From Jiangella aurantiaca (GTDB taxonomy: Bacteria; Actinomycetota; Actinomycetes; Jiangellales; Jiangellaceae): a stretch of DNA of 64,000 bases. The notes below the pieces were generated by a model. That model worked only from the letters and a program-made list of their open reading frames with translations, had not been told where the DNA came from and made no database searches. The stretch covers positions 155,596 through 219,595 of the forward strand of contig NZ_SMLB01000006.1 in the NCBI RefSeq assembly GCF_004349105.1, given 5' to 3'. Positions 36,731-44,139 of this stretch are shown here, one piece after another. The translations under genes were made by a program, and so were the position numbers. The stretch's first letter is position 1. Each line of letters begins with the position of its first letter.

Positions 36731-36736
36731 AGCCTA
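36731..36736 (-). promoter_or_regulatory. -10-like hexamer, leaderless start of GNAT gene
   Basis: TAGGCT on the minus strand, 6 bases before GTG 36724. Confidence 0.4.
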
Positions 36737-36785
36737 ACCGCGGACCTGCGGGAAGACGCGGCGCAGTCCTGGGGTTGCCGTTGTC

Positions 36786-37646
36786 ATGGCGATCGACGTG
36801 GGACGCGCCGGCGTGTGGGTCGGCGCGCGGAACTGGCCCGACGACACCGCCGAGGTGGCGGACGCGTTCGCGGAGCTGGAGACGCTCGGGTACGGCGCGG
36901 CCTGGCTGGGCCGCGCCGAGGCGGACCTCGTCAGACCCGAGCAGATCCTCGCCGCCACGACGACCTTGATAGCGGCGACCGGCATCGTCAACGTCTGGAC
37001 GGAGCCCGCCGACGAGGTGGCCGCGGCGTTCCACCGGGTCGACGGCGCGTACCCCGACCGGCTGCTGCTGGGCATCGGCGCCGGCCACGCGAAGTTCGTC
37101 GAGCAGCGCGGCCAGCAGTACCAGCGTCCGTACAGCAAGGTCGTCGAGTACCTCGACCAGCTCGACGCGGCGGGGATCCCGGCGACGAAGCGCGCCGTCG
37201 CGGCGCTCGGGCCGCGGACGATCCGGCTCGCCGGGGAGCGCAGCCTCGGCGCGCACCCGTACCTCGTCACGCCCGACCACACCCGTCTGGCCCGCGACGT
37301 CCTCGGCGACGGGCCGCTGCTGGCGCCGGAGCAGAAGGTCGTCCTGTCGACCGACGAGGACGAGGTGCTGCGCATCGCCGGCCGGGTGGTCGCGTACTAT
37401 CTCGGCCTGCCGAACTACGTGAACAACCTGCGCCGCCTCGGCTTCACCGACGACGACCTGAGCGGCTCGGGCAGCCGCCGGCTGGTGGAGGGGCTGGTCG
37501 CCTGGGGCGACCCCGAGACGATCGCCGCCCGGATCGCCCAGCACCACGTCGCCGGCGCCGACCACGTCTGCGTCCAGGTGCTCACCGGCCGGCCCGGCCT
37601 CCCGCGTGCGGAGTGGCGTGCGCTCGCGCCGGCGCTGATGGGGTAG
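36786..37646 (+). CDS. LLM-class F420-dependent oxidoreductase (TIGR03620-like)
   Basis: A 286-residue luciferase-like TIM-barrel protein. The features are GYGAAWLGRAEADL, FHRVDGAYPDRLLLGIGAGH and PYLVTPDHTRLARDVLG, followed by a C-terminal WGDPETIAARIAQHHVAGADHVCVQV. They fit the actinobacterial F420-using branch (TIGR03620 by recollection). Flavin use is possible too. The substrate is unknown. It has its own promoter region and ends 14 bases from the carbonic anhydrase stop (convergent). Confidence 0.88.
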   Translation: MAIDVGRAGVWVGARNWPDDTAEVADAFAELETLGYGAAWLGRAEADLVRPEQILAATTTLIAATGIVNVWTEPADEVAAAFHRVDGAYPDRLLLGIGAGHAKFVEQRGQQYQRPYSKVVEYLDQLDAAGIPATKRAVAALGPRTIRLAGERSLGAHPYLVTPDHTRLARDVLGDGPLLAPEQKVVLSTDEDEVLRIAGRVVAYYLGLPNYVNNLRRLGFTDDDLSGSGSRRLVEGLVAWGDPETIAARIAQHHVAGADHVCVQVLTGRPGLPRAEWRALAPALMG

Positions 37647-37660
37647 TCAGGGCCGGAGCC

Positions 37661-38161
37661 TCAGGCGAGCTGCGTGAGGCGGCCTGTGTCGACGTCGTAG
37701 AGGAAGCCGCCGACGGGGACGCCCGGCGGGAGGAAGGGCCACGAGCGGATCTTCTGCACGTCCTCGGCGAGGGTGGCCTTCTGGTCCCTGATCAGCTGAA
37801 AGTCGAGGCTGCGCACGTCGATGCCGGACGACTGCTCGATCGCCGCGACGACCTCGTCGGACGTCGCGCTGGCCATCTTGCACTTCGTGTGCGCCACCAC
37901 CATGATCCGCGTCACGCCGAGCAGATGGGTTGCGAGCGCCAGGGTGCGCAGCACGTCGGTGGTGACGCGGGCGCCGGCGTTGCGCATGATTTTCGCGTCG
38001 CCCGGCTTCAGGCCGAGCATGTCCAGCGGCTCGATGCGGGAGTCCATGCACGTGACGACCGCCAGCCCGCGTGCGGCCACCGGCTCGAGGCCGGCTAGCG
38101 CGAACCGGGCGGCGTAGTCGTCGTTGCCGGCCAGGACGTCGGCGAACTCCTCGGGCTGCAT
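37661..38161 (-). CDS. Beta-class carbonic anhydrase
   Basis: A 166-residue protein from ATG 38161, chosen for the GAGAGGAGCCCG before it; an ATG at 38191 would overlap the previous gene. Zinc ligands are Cys in VTCMDSRIEP (CxDxR dyad) and HTKCKM (HxxC). It converts CO2 and bicarbonate. It is the last gene of the LprG-MFS-sucrase/ferredoxin-like group, 10 bases after the upstream stop. Confidence 0.93.
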   Translation of the reverse strand: MQPEEFADVLAGNDDYAARFALAGLEPVAARGLAVVTCMDSRIEPLDMLGLKPGDAKIMRNAGARVTTDVLRTLALATHLLGVTRIMVVAHTKCKMASATSDEVVAAIEQSSGIDVRSLDFQLIRDQKATLAEDVQKIRSWPFLPPGVPVGGFLYDVDTGRLTQLA

Positions 38162-38171
38162 CGGGCTCCTC

Positions 38172-39092
38172 TCACCGCGGAACAGGGACATCGGCACGGT
38201 ACGCGATCGGTGTGACGGGCGGTTTACCGCACGACTCCGGACGGGGCGGCTGCTGCTCCTCGGCGCGGACGGCGACCGTCCAGGTTCGCCCGTCCCGGTG
38301 CTCGACGACGGCGCGCCAGGCCGTGTCGGCGACGGACACCACCGACGACACGGCGAGGTCGTCCAGCCCGGTGTCGCCGAGTACCCGGCGGACGGCGGCC
38401 TCGGCGGACTGGCCGGGCCGGTCGAACGTACTGCGCCCGCGGTACCCGTCGTCGAGGAAGCGGCCTGCGCGCGCCTCCTCGACCAGCAGCAACGCCAGCT
38501 TGTCGTCCATCCGCCCGTACGCGACGCCGTGCGGCAGCAGCACCGCCGTCGGCGCGAACCGGTGGCCACCGAGATGCGTCGTCTCCCAGACCCGGCCGAG
38601 CACGTCGTCGCGCAGATCGGCGACCAGCTGGCGGCCCTTCGCGGCGCAGCACAGGTCGCGCCGGCCGTTCGTGCAGACCAGCAGCAGCGGCTCGTCCTCG
38701 TGGCGCAGTTCCGGCCGAGCGGCCAGCAACCCGTCGACGTCGCCCGAGCGCAGCGCCGCCCACGGCAGCGACCGCAGCACGTCGACGGAGGTCAGCCAGC
38801 CGCCGAGCAGGAACGTCGCACCAGGTGTCGTGCCGGCCAGCCAGACGCGGCGCGCGGCGGGGTAGTGGGTGTCGGGGTGCCACCGCGGCCGGCGGACGAG
38901 TGCGACGCGGCCGCCGTGCTCACCAGCGGCGGCGTCGAGTGAAGCCCCGAGCGCGGCGTCGAGGTGCGACTGCGTCAGCGCCTTCGCGCCCCACGGACCC
39001 GGCTGCTCGACGACCAGCCACCAGGCCGCGACGGGCGCCGTCCCGGCCAGCGGTTCGGCCAGCTCACGGCCGAGGTCCGAGCAGAGCGTCAC
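38172..39092 (-). CDS. Sucrase/ferredoxin-like family protein (thioredoxin-like 2Fe-2S fold)
   Basis: A 306-residue protein. GTG 39092 overlaps the MFS stop by 4 bases and has GGAGGG before it. The segment LLVCTNGRRDLCCAAKGRQLVADL holds the Cys cluster, and VWETTHLGGHRFAPTAVLLPHGVAYGR the His-rich site, of the sucrase/ferredoxin-like (Apd1-type) family. It probably binds a [2Fe-2S] cluster through Cys and His. The role is unknown; it may serve redox chemistry. The strict coupling to the MFS gene suggests a related job. Confidence 0.88.
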   Translation of the reverse strand: MTLCSDLGRELAEPLAGTAPVAAWWLVVEQPGPWGAKALTQSHLDAALGASLDAAAGEHGGRVALVRRPRWHPDTHYPAARRVWLAGTTPGATFLLGGWLTSVDVLRSLPWAALRSGDVDGLLAARPELRHEDEPLLLVCTNGRRDLCCAAKGRQLVADLRDDVLGRVWETTHLGGHRFAPTAVLLPHGVAYGRMDDKLALLLVEEARAGRFLDDGYRGRSTFDRPGQSAEAAVRRVLGDTGLDDLAVSSVVSVADTAWRAVVEHRDGRTWTVAVRAEEQQPPRPESCGKPPVTPIAYRADVPVPR

Positions 39093-40852
39093 CCCTCCAC
39101 GGTACGGGTCCGGTGCCGCAGCAGCAGTACCGCACCCACCGCGGCGGCCGCCGCGCACACAGCGGCGCCGGTGAACGTCGCCTGCAGCTGCTCGACGATC
39201 GCCTGCCGGACGGCGTCGTCGTACGGGCCGCAGTCGGTGGGGGAGTCGGGGCACAGGACGGCCGGCGACTCGATGTCGGCCTGGACGGAGTACAGCCGCC
39301 GTAGGCCGATCGCGGTCAGCGCGGACAGACCGGCCAGCATGCCGACCATCCGGGCGACGACGAGCAGTGCGCTGGCCACGCCGTGGGTCGCGCCCGGCGC
39401 CGCGGCCAGCAGCGCGGCGTTCACCGGGGCGATCGCCAGCCCGAACCCGAGCCCGGCCGCCACCAGCACCGCGTCGTCGCCGATGCCGTCGAGGGAGCCC
39501 ACGCCCCACGTCGCCATCACCGCGAGCCCGGCCGTGCCCAGCGCCATGCCGGCGCCGGCCAGCAGGGCGGAGCCGTACCGGCGCAGCAGCCAGCCGCCGA
39601 GCATGGCGCCGACCGGCAGTGCGACCAGGAACCGCAGCAGCACCAGCGCGGCGTCCAGCTGGTCGGCGCCGTCGAGGACGGTGCGGGCCAGGATCGGCAC
39701 GTCGACGACGACGGCGACCAGCGACGCGCCGACGAACAGGCTCACGACGAGCGCGCCCCACGCCGGCCGGGCCCGGACGGCGTCGGGCGGGACGAGGGGG
39801 GTGGCGGCCCGGCGCTGCCGCCAGCCGAACGCCACCAGCGCGACCGCGGAACCGGCCAGCAGCCACGGCCCGGACGGCGCCATCAGCTCGACGGCGGGGT
39901 CGGCGACGGCGAACGTCAGCACGATCCCGCCGAGCGCGACGCCGAGCAGCAGCGCGCCGGGCAGGTCCGCCGCGCGCAGCACCGCCGGGGTGCGGCGCAG
40001 CGGCAGAAGCGGCCGGCGGGCGGTCAGCTCCCGGGCGACGAACAGCACCACCAGCACGAACGCGGCCAGCGCGAGCGGTGTCGTCCACTCACGACCATCG
40101 AGCCGGGGGACCAGCAGCTCGCCCCACCGGACGCTCTGCTCCAGCGACGCGGGGCGCGTGACGGCGACGCCGGCGCAGGCCAGCGCGCCCAGCCCGAGGA
40201 CCGCGCCGAGGACGTCGAACCGCCCTGGCGGCGCCTCCGCCTCGGCCTCGGCGACCTCGGCGACCTCGGCGGCCGTGGCCCGTCGCCGCCCGGCAGCGGT
40301 CCCGGCGAACAGCACGGCGCCGACCACGAAGTTCACCCAGAAGATCGCCCGCCAGTCCGCCACCGCGAGCACCGCCGCGCCGAACAGCGGCCCCAGCACC
40401 GACCCCAGCTCCTGCACCGCGCCGACCAGCCCGAGCGGCACCCCCCGGCGCTCGGGCGGCCACAGGTCGGCGACCAGCGCCAGCGTCACCGGGACCAGCG
40501 CGCCGCCGCCCGCGCCCTGCAGGAACCGGCCGACCACGGCGCCCGCGACGCCGTCGGCCGACGCCGTCAGCAGCGACCCGGCCGTGAATACGAGCAGCGA
40601 GCCGGTCAGTACCGGCAGCCGCCCGGTCACGTCCGACACCCGCCCGACCAGCGGCAGCACGACCACGTAGCCGAGCAGGAACATCGAGACCAGGGGAGCG
40701 GCGCGCTGGAGTTCGTCGACGTCCAGCCCGACGCCCACCATCATGTCCGGCAGCGCCAGGACGATGACGTAGGTGTCGGCGGCGGCCAGTAGGACGCCGA
40801 CGACGCCGAGGACGAGCGCGGCGCGGCCGGTCCGCTCAGCTCTCCGGAGCAC
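39089..40852 (-). CDS. MFS transporter, Rv1410c/P55-like
   Basis: A 587-residue transporter with 14 predicted helices. Motif A is LVGRVSDVTGRLPVL and motif C-like GAVQELGSVLGPLFG. It overlaps the LprG-like gene by 17 bases, the same arrangement as lprG-Rv1410c in mycobacteria, where the pair moves triacylglycerides or lipids across the envelope. The C-terminal extension (about 490-587) includes a large extracytoplasmic loop near the last helices. The direct role is inferred from gene order and length. Confidence 0.85.
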   Translation of the reverse strand: MLRRAERTGRAALVLGVVGVLLAAADTYVIVLALPDMMVGVGLDVDELQRAAPLVSMFLLGYVVVLPLVGRVSDVTGRLPVLTGSLLVFTAGSLLTASADGVAGAVVGRFLQGAGGGALVPVTLALVADLWPPERRGVPLGLVGAVQELGSVLGPLFGAAVLAVADWRAIFWVNFVVGAVLFAGTAAGRRRATAAEVAEVAEAEAEAPPGRFDVLGAVLGLGALACAGVAVTRPASLEQSVRWGELLVPRLDGREWTTPLALAAFVLVVLFVARELTARRPLLPLRRTPAVLRAADLPGALLLGVALGGIVLTFAVADPAVELMAPSGPWLLAGSAVALVAFGWRQRRAATPLVPPDAVRARPAWGALVVSLFVGASLVAVVVDVPILARTVLDGADQLDAALVLLRFLVALPVGAMLGGWLLRRYGSALLAGAGMALGTAGLAVMATWGVGSLDGIGDDAVLVAAGLGFGLAIAPVNAALLAAAPGATHGVASALLVVARMVGMLAGLSALTAIGLRRLYSVQADIESPAVLCPDSPTDCGPYDDAVRQAIVEQLQATFTGAAVCAAAAAVGAVLLLRHRTRTVEG

Positions 40853-41558
40853 TGATCTCGGCGGGCTCGTCGTACTTGTCGAGTCGGACGGTGTAGGTCT
40901 GCTCGTCGCCGTCGTCGTAGAACGGGCCGGTCAGCGTGGCCTGGCGTAGCTGGCCGGTCTCGGCGTCGAGCGCCCACACGGCCTGGACCTCGGCGGACGG
41001 GTCGGCGATGGTGAGGACCTCGCCGACCAGCTCGCCCGGCAGCACCGACTCGACCTGGTCGTAGACGTCGCCGTCGACGCGCACCTGCTCGCCGGCCGTG
41101 ATGTCGGTGCCGGACGTGAGCAGCCGGCTGACGCCGTGGTCGGGGTCGATCAGCAGGCCGGGGTCGCCGAAACCGAGCTCCTCGGCGTCGACCTCGTCGA
41201 ATCCGCTGGTCAGCGGCAGCTGCGCCCACAGCTTCCCGTCGACGGAGACGACCTTGATGGTCGCGGGCAAGGCGCCCGCGCGGATGCGGATCTCGCCCTC
41301 GAACGACGACGGCGGCACCGCGACGCCCTCGCCGCCGACGACGACCGTCCCGTCGTCGGGGAGGTCCTCGCCCTCGAGCACGAAGGTGACGCTGGACGCC
41401 TCGTTGAGCAGGTCGGCGGCAGCCTCGAGCTGCGCCTGCGGGTCGCCCTCGGGCGTGCCCCCGTCGCCGTCGCCGTCGCCGTCGTCGCTGCACGCGGTCA
41501 GGGCCAGCGTGGCGGCGACGAGCGCGGCGGGTAGGCAGCGGCGAGCGACGTGGCGCAT
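40836..41558 (-). CDS. LprG/LppX-family lipoprotein
   Basis: A 240-residue lipoprotein from ATG 41558. The signal peptide ends in the lipobox LTAC with Cys23, followed by an Asp/Gly linker. The mature part has the LprG-type fold: SSVTFVLEGEDLP, SFEGEIRIRAGALPATIKVVSVDGKLWAQLPL and DPGLLIDPDHGVSRLL. These proteins hold acylated lipids in a hydrophobic pocket and hand them to the cell envelope. First gene of the four-gene minus-strand unit. A -10-like CAGACT lies 6 bases before the start. Confidence 0.93.
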   Translation of the reverse strand: MRHVARRCLPAALVAATLALTACSDDGDGDGDGGTPEGDPQAQLEAAADLLNEASSVTFVLEGEDLPDDGTVVVGGEGVAVPPSSFEGEIRIRAGALPATIKVVSVDGKLWAQLPLTSGFDEVDAEELGFGDPGLLIDPDHGVSRLLTSGTDITAGEQVRVDGDVYDQVESVLPGELVGEVLTIADPSAEVQAVWALDAETGQLRQATLTGPFYDDGDEQTYTVRLDKYDEPAEISAPES

Positions 41559-41564
41559 GACGGC

Positions 41565-41570
41565 AGTCTG
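41565..41570 (-). promoter_or_regulatory. -10-like hexamer, LprG-like gene
   Basis: CAGACT on the minus strand, 6 bases before ATG 41558. A leaderless start is possible. Confidence 0.3.
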
Positions 41571-41693
41571 CCAGCCTTTCCATGCCACGTGACCCACGAC
41601 ACCCGACCTGGACATCGACTGCTCTCCTCACGTTCGGTGCGCGGCCACGATGCGGGCTGGCGGCTGTGATTTCGCTGAGAGTTCGCGAAATAT

Positions 41694-41716
41694 CGATACG
41701 CGACGGTTGCGTATCG
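41694..41716. promoter_or_regulatory. TetR-type operator O1
   Basis: CGATACGC-7-GCGTATCG, a 23-base palindrome with perfect 8-base arms. It overlaps a candidate -35 TTGCGT (41707-41712); TAGCGT (41730-41735) follows after 17 bases as -10. This is 88 bases before the MFS start. Confidence 0.75.
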
Positions 41717-41748
41717 CTCGGGGCGGGTCTAGCGTCGTCCGCGAGAAC

Positions 41749-41771
41749 CGATACGGCACGGATGCGTATCG
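41749..41771. promoter_or_regulatory. TetR-type operator O2
   Basis: CGATACG-9-CGTATCG, the same 23-base frame as O1 starting 55 bases downstream and lying after the candidate promoter. The downstream gene pair (DHA2 exporter and TetR) is the natural target. Confidence 0.75.
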
Positions 41772-41803
41772 AAAGAGCACAATGCAGGGAAGGACCCGCC
41801 ATC

Positions 41804-43366
41804 GTGGACCAAGCGACGATCCACAACCGGCGATGGAGCATCCTCGGCGTCCTCGTCGTGAGCCTGCTCGTCGTCGTGCTCGACAACACGGTGCTCAACG
41901 TCGCGCTCCGAACGATCCAGGACGACCTCTCGGCCACCCAGAGCGAGCTGGAGTGGGCGATCAACTCCTACACCCTCGTCTTCGCCGGACTGCTGTTCAC
42001 GTTCGGCCTGCTCGGCGACCGGTTCGGCCGCCGGCGCATGCTCATGCTCGGCCTGCTGCTGTTCGGCATCGCCTCGGCCGTCTCCGCCTACGCGTCGTCA
42101 CCCGAGCAGCTCATCGCCGCCCGGGCGTTCATGGGCGTCGGCGCGGCCGCGGTCATGCCGGCCACGCTCGCGATCATCACCAACGTCTTCGAGCCGGAGG
42201 AGCGCGGCCGGGCCATCGGCATCTGGGTCGCCTCCGTCGGCATCTCCGTCGTGCTGGGGCCGGTCCTGGGCGGCGCGCTGCTGGAGCGGTTCTGGTGGGG
42301 GTCGGTGTTCCTCATCAACGTGCCGGTGGTGGTCATCGGGCTGGCGCTGATCGCGTGGCTGGTACCGGAGTCGCGCAACCCCGAGCCCGGCCGGCTGGAC
42401 CCGGGTGGCGTGCTGCTGTCGATCATCGGCCTGACCCTGCTGGTCTACGGCATCATCGAGGGCGGCGAGCGAGCCACTGTCACCGACCCGCTGGTCTGGG
42501 GCTCGACGCTGGGCGGTCTGGCCGTGCTGGTGCTGTTCATCTGGTTCGAGCGGCGCTCCACGCACCCCGCGCTGGACGTCGGGCTGTTCCGGAATCCGGT
42601 GTTCTCCGCGTCGGTGACGACGATCGGGCTGGTGTTCTTCGCCATGCTCGGGACGTTCTTCTTCATGACGTTCTACCTGCAGATCGTCCGCGGGTACACG
42701 CCGCTGGAGGCCGGCCTGATGTTCCTGCCGTTCGCGGTGGCGCAGACCGTCTTCTCGACGTTCTCGTCGACGGCGGTCCGCCGGTGGGGCATCCGCGCCG
42801 TCACCGCGACCGGCCTGAGCCTGGTCGCGTTGAGCCTGCTTGCGATGGGGTTCATCGACGAGACCACCCCGCTGTGGTTCCTGCTCGCCGCGTTCTTCGT
42901 CCAGGGCGCCGGCATCGCCAACGTCATGCCGCCCGCCACGACCGCCGTCATGGCCGCCGTCCCGCGCGAGAAGGCCGGCGTCGGCTCCGCCGTCAACAAC
43001 ACGATGCGGCAGGTCGGCGGCGCGCTCGGGGTCGCCGTCCTGGGTGCGGCGCTGTCGGCGCGCTACCGCTCCGGCGTCGAGGAGGCCGTCGGCGTGCTGC
43101 CGGAAGGGGTGCGGCACGCGGCCGCCGAGTCGCTCGGCACCACGATGATGGCGGCCGAGCAGGCCGGTGTCGTCGCGCAGGTGCGTGGCCCGGCGTTCGC
43201 CGCCTTCCTCAGCGGCGTGCACTGGGTAGCCTTCTTGGGAGCCGCGGTCGCGGGGCTGAGCGTGGTCGTCGTCGCGGTGTTCCTGCCCGGGCGGTCGCGC
43301 GGCCCGGCGCCGTCGGAGGTGGCAGGGGCACCGGAGGCACCGGAGCCGGAGACAGCGAGGACGTGA
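41804..43366 (+). CDS. MFS drug exporter, DHA2 (14-helix) family
   Basis: A 520-residue transporter from GTG 41804, with AGGGAAGGA upstream. Motif D1 and A are in DNTVLNVALRTIQ and LLGDRFGRRRMLM; motif C is GISVVLGPVLGG in helix 5. It is an EmrB/QacA-like proton-coupled exporter of hydrophobic drugs or metabolites. Two identical-pattern palindromes precede it and the tetR gene follows by 6 bases, which is a classic self-regulated resistance cassette. Confidence 0.93.
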   Translation: MDQATIHNRRWSILGVLVVSLLVVVLDNTVLNVALRTIQDDLSATQSELEWAINSYTLVFAGLLFTFGLLGDRFGRRRMLMLGLLLFGIASAVSAYASSPEQLIAARAFMGVGAAAVMPATLAIITNVFEPEERGRAIGIWVASVGISVVLGPVLGGALLERFWWGSVFLINVPVVVIGLALIAWLVPESRNPEPGRLDPGGVLLSIIGLTLLVYGIIEGGERATVTDPLVWGSTLGGLAVLVLFIWFERRSTHPALDVGLFRNPVFSASVTTIGLVFFAMLGTFFFMTFYLQIVRGYTPLEAGLMFLPFAVAQTVFSTFSSTAVRRWGIRAVTATGLSLVALSLLAMGFIDETTPLWFLLAAFFVQGAGIANVMPPATTAVMAAVPREKAGVGSAVNNTMRQVGGALGVAVLGAALSARYRSGVEEAVGVLPEGVRHAAAESLGTTMMAAEQAGVVAQVRGPAFAAFLSGVHWVAFLGAAVAGLSVVVVAVFLPGRSRGPAPSEVAGAPEAPEPETART

Positions 43367-43372
43367 CCTGAC

Positions 43373-43975
43373 ATGACGGAGATCGCTCCGGTGGAGCAGC
43401 GCCGCGCCGGGCGGCCGCGCAGCGAGGACGCGGACCGGGCGATCATCGAGGCGACCCTCGACCTGCTGGCGGACTACGGCATCGCCGGCACCACGATCGA
43501 GGGCATCGCCGCCCGGGCCGGCGTCGGCAAGACCACCATCTACCGGCGGTGGAAGGGCCTGGAGAGCCTCATCTGCGACGCCGTCGCCGAGCTCAAGGGC
43601 CCGCTGCCGGCGCTGCCAGGGACGTCCATCCGCGACGACATGCTGGTGCTCTTCGAAGCGGCCGCCCGCAGTCGCGAGTCGGCGCGCAACCGCAAGGTGT
43701 ACGCGTGCTTCATCGGCGAGATGACCCGCTACCCGGCACTGGACGCCCAGTACCGCGAGTCGGTCATCAAGCCGCGCCGCGCGCTGACGCAGACGGCCCT
43801 CCAGCGCGCGGTCGAGCGGGGCGAGCTCCGTGACGATCTCGACCTCGACGTGATGGCCGAGATCGTCACGGCGCCGACCCTGCACTGGATGCTGCACAAC
43901 CCCGACCGCAGCCCGACCCGTGAGCAGCTGGAGCAGTTCCTCGACGGCGTGCTTCACGGCGTCGCCAAGCGCTGA
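43373..43975 (+). CDS. TetR-family transcriptional repressor
   Basis: A 200-residue regulator. The N-terminal helix-turn-helix is GIAGTTIEGIAARAGVGKTTIYRRWKGLESLI; the C-terminal ligand domain is of the TetR_C type (TALQRAVERGELRDDLDLDVMAEIV). It is cotranscribed with the DHA2 exporter and is the probable ligand of operators O1 and O2. The inducer is likely an exported compound. It is convergent with parC, 164 bases apart; that gap holds nothing recognisable. Confidence 0.93.
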   Translation: MTEIAPVEQRRAGRPRSEDADRAIIEATLDLLADYGIAGTTIEGIAARAGVGKTTIYRRWKGLESLICDAVAELKGPLPALPGTSIRDDMLVLFEAAARSRESARNRKVYACFIGEMTRYPALDAQYRESVIKPRRALTQTALQRAVERGELRDDLDLDVMAEIVTAPTLHWMLHNPDRSPTREQLEQFLDGVLHGVAKR

Positions 43976-44139
43976 ACGACTCCCGGCCGTCGCGCGTGGG
44001 TGGAGCCATCAACAGGATTTCTGCAGCGTCGACACGATTACAGGCGTAGTGCGACATGAGTTTTCGTGGTGAACCTGATGCCCATACCGCAGCGGACCCG
44101 AACACCAGCGGGCATGGGAGCCGGGGCCGGCGAACGTTG

